From NCBI GenBank assembly GCA_021397835.1, contig JAJFZO010000537.1:744001-808000 (forward strand): a stretch of 64,000 bases of DNA, in the 5' to 3' direction. Positions 60,830 through 64,000 of this stretch are shown piece after piece. This DNA comes from Moringa oleifera. Lineage: Eukaryota > Streptophyta > Magnoliopsida > Brassicales > Moringaceae. The position numbers were made by a program, and so were the translations under genes. Within the stretch, counting starts at the first letter, position 1; the number at the start of each line of letters is the position of its first letter. The notes under the pieces were generated by a model, which was given only the letters and a program-made list of their open reading frames with translations, was not told the origin of the DNA and did no database searches.

Positions 60830-63800
60830 TGAGTATATGCAAGATAATGATTATCCATTTGGTCAAATAGGCTAATATATGGCAAATTGTTACAAAAAGA
60901 CTTACGGTCCACACCAATATCATTCAAATCATCATCTTCATTATAGTCTTTTTGAGGTGTTGATATTATCATGAATCATTTGGTGCCAATTAGATCTTTA
61001 ACAGAAAATACTTGTCTTACTTATGAAGCTAGTATAAATTGATCATTTCTTTGTCTAATTCGATTGAAATTAACTAGCACAACTCATATATCATTAACTT
61101 TGATATCATTACTATTCTCAATCCAATTATATTTGAAAATTAATACTCTAAACATTGTGTAATTTAGTTTTCATATTTCTTGTATTACTCCATAAAAATG
61201 ATAAATTGTCGTATATTAAATTTTTATCTTTGGCACTAAAGATTTGCATGGTGTTGGCACCTAGAGTGACACCACTATTTTAAAGGATCCTTAATTTATC
61301 TTACCGCTTTGTGTAAAAGTGACAACAGTTGATGATATATTTAGGATGCTTGATTACTGTTGATTAAAGACCATAGGCAATCCATCGTAATAATGAGACA
61401 TTTTAATTCGATAATGAAAAGTTCATTCTCAACCTGTATAACAAAATATATTAGATAAACTATATGAGAAATAGATTTCATGTTTAGACAAGTACAAGCA
61501 TTCTTACCTGGCTATGTAACCAATTACGTAATGTCTAACTCTATTCTTCATTCAACCATTTAAGTCATTTCCACTTAATAGGATTATCAACTCTTAATTG
61601 ATTTAAATGCTCACTATATAATGAGAATAAATCATCAAACAATAATTTAAATTTTATTTAATATTTTAACAATTCAAGAGTTACAAAATTTACCTTTTAT
61701 ACGATTGAACTTTGCTCAAAACATACAAATAAGCTTGATGAAGGTGACCATTATCAACTTTCTCTAAACTTTTGCTAGTGAGAGTTTTTGCATTTTAAGT
61801 TAAGTGATCAAATACATTCTTTTGTGGAGGAAGTCTAATGACATTCACAGCAAATAAATAATTTGCGCAGAATTTTAATGTCTCTTTTGTACTGTATGAC
61901 TTAGTAATATTACCTCAAATTTATTATAATTTCGAACATAATCCTTTAACACTTTCGTATGTCTTTCAAATAGGTATATCCATTGTAGGTACGCAAGGCT
62001 ACATAATTTCACTTCTCCAATAAGATGAATAGTGAGATGAACCACAATATCAAAAAAGGTAGGAAGAAAGTACTTCTACAGCAAACAAAGTGTTGTCACA
62101 AGTTCGCTTTGGATTCTATCCAACTTTGAGAAACTCATCACCTTTTGGCATAACAAATTGAAGAACATACAAATTCTAATGAGAACATATTTGATATTTT
62201 TGGACAATACACCTCGTAAAGCAATAGGTTAGAGTTATTGCATTAGGATGTGACAATAATGCGACTTTAACCCATATAGTTTCAAGTTTTTCCTGGAGAT
62301 CTGATTTTTGATGCTCAAAGACTATCTGTCTGACACCATAATCGCACTCAAAACTTTATAAAATTTTCTTTTTCATATCTAAAAAAAAGTGCAGCGTGCG
62401 AAAAGTAGAAATGTACGATTACTACCAACTTTTGGTTTTAATTTAGACCTTAATCCCGTCTTTTTAAGATCCATTTTAGCAACTAATTAGTCTTTAGATT
62501 TTTCAAAAAATATCAAGCAATATCCCAAGAAGACTATCACAAATATTTTTCTTTATGTGCATAAATCAGGCACATGTCTAATATGCATGAACTTCCAATA
62601 TGGTAAGTTAAAGAAAATCTATATCTCCTGTCAATGAAACAACATCTTCTTTATTTATTGTACTTCGATTCTTTGAACTTTCCTCATGAATTAGCTAACC
62701 CTTGAATTATGTTGAAGATTTCTTGATTACTTAGTTGATATAAAGCTACTTTGATTTCTTATTCACCATTGAAAGTCTTCTTCTATCTATAAAAAGGATG
62801 ATGTCGTGGTAAAAATCTTTTGTGTCCAATATATGACATCTTCCTACTATGTTGTAAGTGACACGCATGGGTGTTTTTGACAGAGATAGAACAAGTACAC
62901 TTTAACGATATAGCGAAACAAATTACCATTTGCAGAAAAATCATTGATTATCTACAATAAAATAATTTTCAAGTTGGATGACTCATTGTGATATGCATCA
63001 CAAACTTCTACACTAATGTCCCATAATATTATCAAGACTTCTACAAGCAAAGCCAAGTAGATGTCGATATCATTATCAAGTTGTTTAGGATCTAATATTA
63101 ATAACATTAATATCATGAACTTTCTTTTTATTGTTAACAATGGTAAATTATAGGTCATCATAATCACTAGTTAATAACTATATCGAGTATTCAATGTATT
63201 ATAGGGATTGATCTCATCAACTGATGCAACAAGCCCCAGGTTTATTGGTTTTAATACAAATTATGACCAGATGTAATCAATAAATTTTCATGACGGTATA
63301 TCTGATGGATGCCTCAATTGACCATCGATTTCCTTTTGATTTGAATGTCATGTAAGGTGTTTTGATATTTCAGAACTTCTAAACATTCTTCTAAATTTTG
63401 GAATTAGCAAAAAATACCACAACACCTTAGCAGGCACACTAATCTTTATTTTGTTATTATTCTTCATTATTTTCCATCTTGAAAGTGCACAAGTTATATG
63501 TCATCTTGAAACTTCTTTCAATATAATATGCAATCATTTGGACATGCATGAATCTTTTAATACTCTATGCCTAATGCATTCAATATTTTTTTGGCATCAT
63601 ATATGGATGTAGACATTTCATTGTTCTTCAGCAATATTTCAGGTATCAAATTTAAAAGATCATTGAAACTTTGATCGAATCAACCATATTTCACCTTCAA
63701 ATTATAAAGTTTAATTACAGTAAATAGTTTAGTGAACTTTACTGATCCAAGATATAGAGGTTTTTCAACATCACCAAGTAATCTTTCAAAGTGGTTGCGG

Positions 63801-64000
63801 TTACTATCATACTCTTCAAATGCCTCTTGCACCATCTCTATAGTGTTATCAGCTTCTTCAATGTGTTTGGCTTCTCTAATAACTTTGGCATTCCTACTGG
63901 TAAAAGACCCAATAATAGATGTTTTCTCTTGTCATATCTAATTCTAATAGCTTCTATTAACTCCATGTACATATAAATGATTTTGTATCTCACGAGGAGT
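60830..64000 (-). pseudogene. CACTA-2 TNPD transposase remnant (runs off the window)
   Basis: Reading right to left, the minus strand keeps the N-terminal part that CACTA-1 lacks. Present are the K-L-Y-N-L-K region (about 63710), P-K-Q-L-D-N-D-I-D-I-Y-L-A (about 63090), L-L-W-T-I-N-D-F (about 62950), the L-K-S-H-x-C-H domain (about 62270-61980), an N-Q-L-R-V-D-N region (about 61600), and the C-terminal domain with L-V-x-x-N-Q-I and F-I-L-A-S (about 61080-61020). Frameshifts and stops are frequent. A segment around 62400-62700 is hard to align. The start codon is beyond the window. Confidence 0.82.

Larger units (their letters stand above)
47075..64000 (-). mobile_element. Older CACTA element (CACTA-2), split by two insertions, runs past the window
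   Basis: Its 3' terminus on the plus-strand map is CACTGTTATAAATA at 47075. The next 40 bases parallel the 3' terminus of CACTA-1 (CACTACTACAAATA... at 55348 read inward), including CTT(C/T)AATGACA(A/G)TTAAAAAT. Segments belonging to it are 47075-47155, 55349-55963 and 58933-64000. CACTA-1 and a hAT element fill the gaps. Its genes lie on the minus strand and are far more decayed than those of CACTA-1. The 5' terminus is outside the window, so the predicted 3-bp target duplication (AAG at 47072-47074) cannot be checked. Confidence 0.8.

Overview
The window is nuclear DNA of a eudicot plant, species undetermined. It is AT-rich, genes have GT-AG introns with plant-type spacing, and the families present (LRR receptor kinase, chloroplast-type MurD, OTU protease, Copia, Gypsy, MULE, hAT and CACTA elements) point to a flowering plant. 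Only two intact host genes are supported. Both are on the minus strand: an LRR receptor-like pseudokinase (1433-4689, two exons, 649 aa) and an OTU-domain cysteine protease (22746-24937, five coding exons, 340 aa). From memory, their closest Arabidopsis relatives are the near-neighbours At3g57830 and At3g57810 (OTU4), which would make this a conserved gene block stretched by transposons. Upstream of the OTU gene, on the same strand, lies a nearly complete but broken copy of the peptidoglycan-type ligase gene murD (26946-32392). Twelve exons are recognisable, with several frameshifts, a nonsense codon and a lost splice donor.

Layout: 1-10230 holds the receptor-kinase gene and a long AT-rich spacer with microsatellites. 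10231-16640 is a decayed Ty1/Copia element whose stops show the signature of cytosine-methylation decay. 17100-21010 holds Ty3/Gypsy debris. 22746-26350 is the OTU gene and its 5' region. 26946-32392 is the murD fossil. 33783-34461 is a minisatellite of about 48 bp units. 34510-38908 is a second, chromovirus-like Gypsy remnant with most of its integrase deleted and a 3' LTR. Into its distal end a Mutator-like element (38909-44542, TIRs of about 160 bp) has inserted.

From about 46.5 kb to the window end the DNA is a Russian-doll of DNA transposons. A decayed CACTA transposase piece (46515-47060) is cut by the end of a second CACTA element (47075 to beyond 64000, coding on the minus strand). 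That element contains a younger CACTA element (47156-55348, plus strand, TTT target duplication) and a hAT element (55964-58932, 8-bp target duplication). The younger CACTA element carries arrays of hairpin-forming subterminal repeats, a GC-rich block, a two-exon fragment of a host CGR2/CGR3-like methyltransferase gene, a truncated TNPD transposase, and a second gene that ends in a Ulp1-type SUMO-protease domain. The order of insertion can be read directly from the boundaries. This nested block and the murD fossil are the most informative parts of the window.
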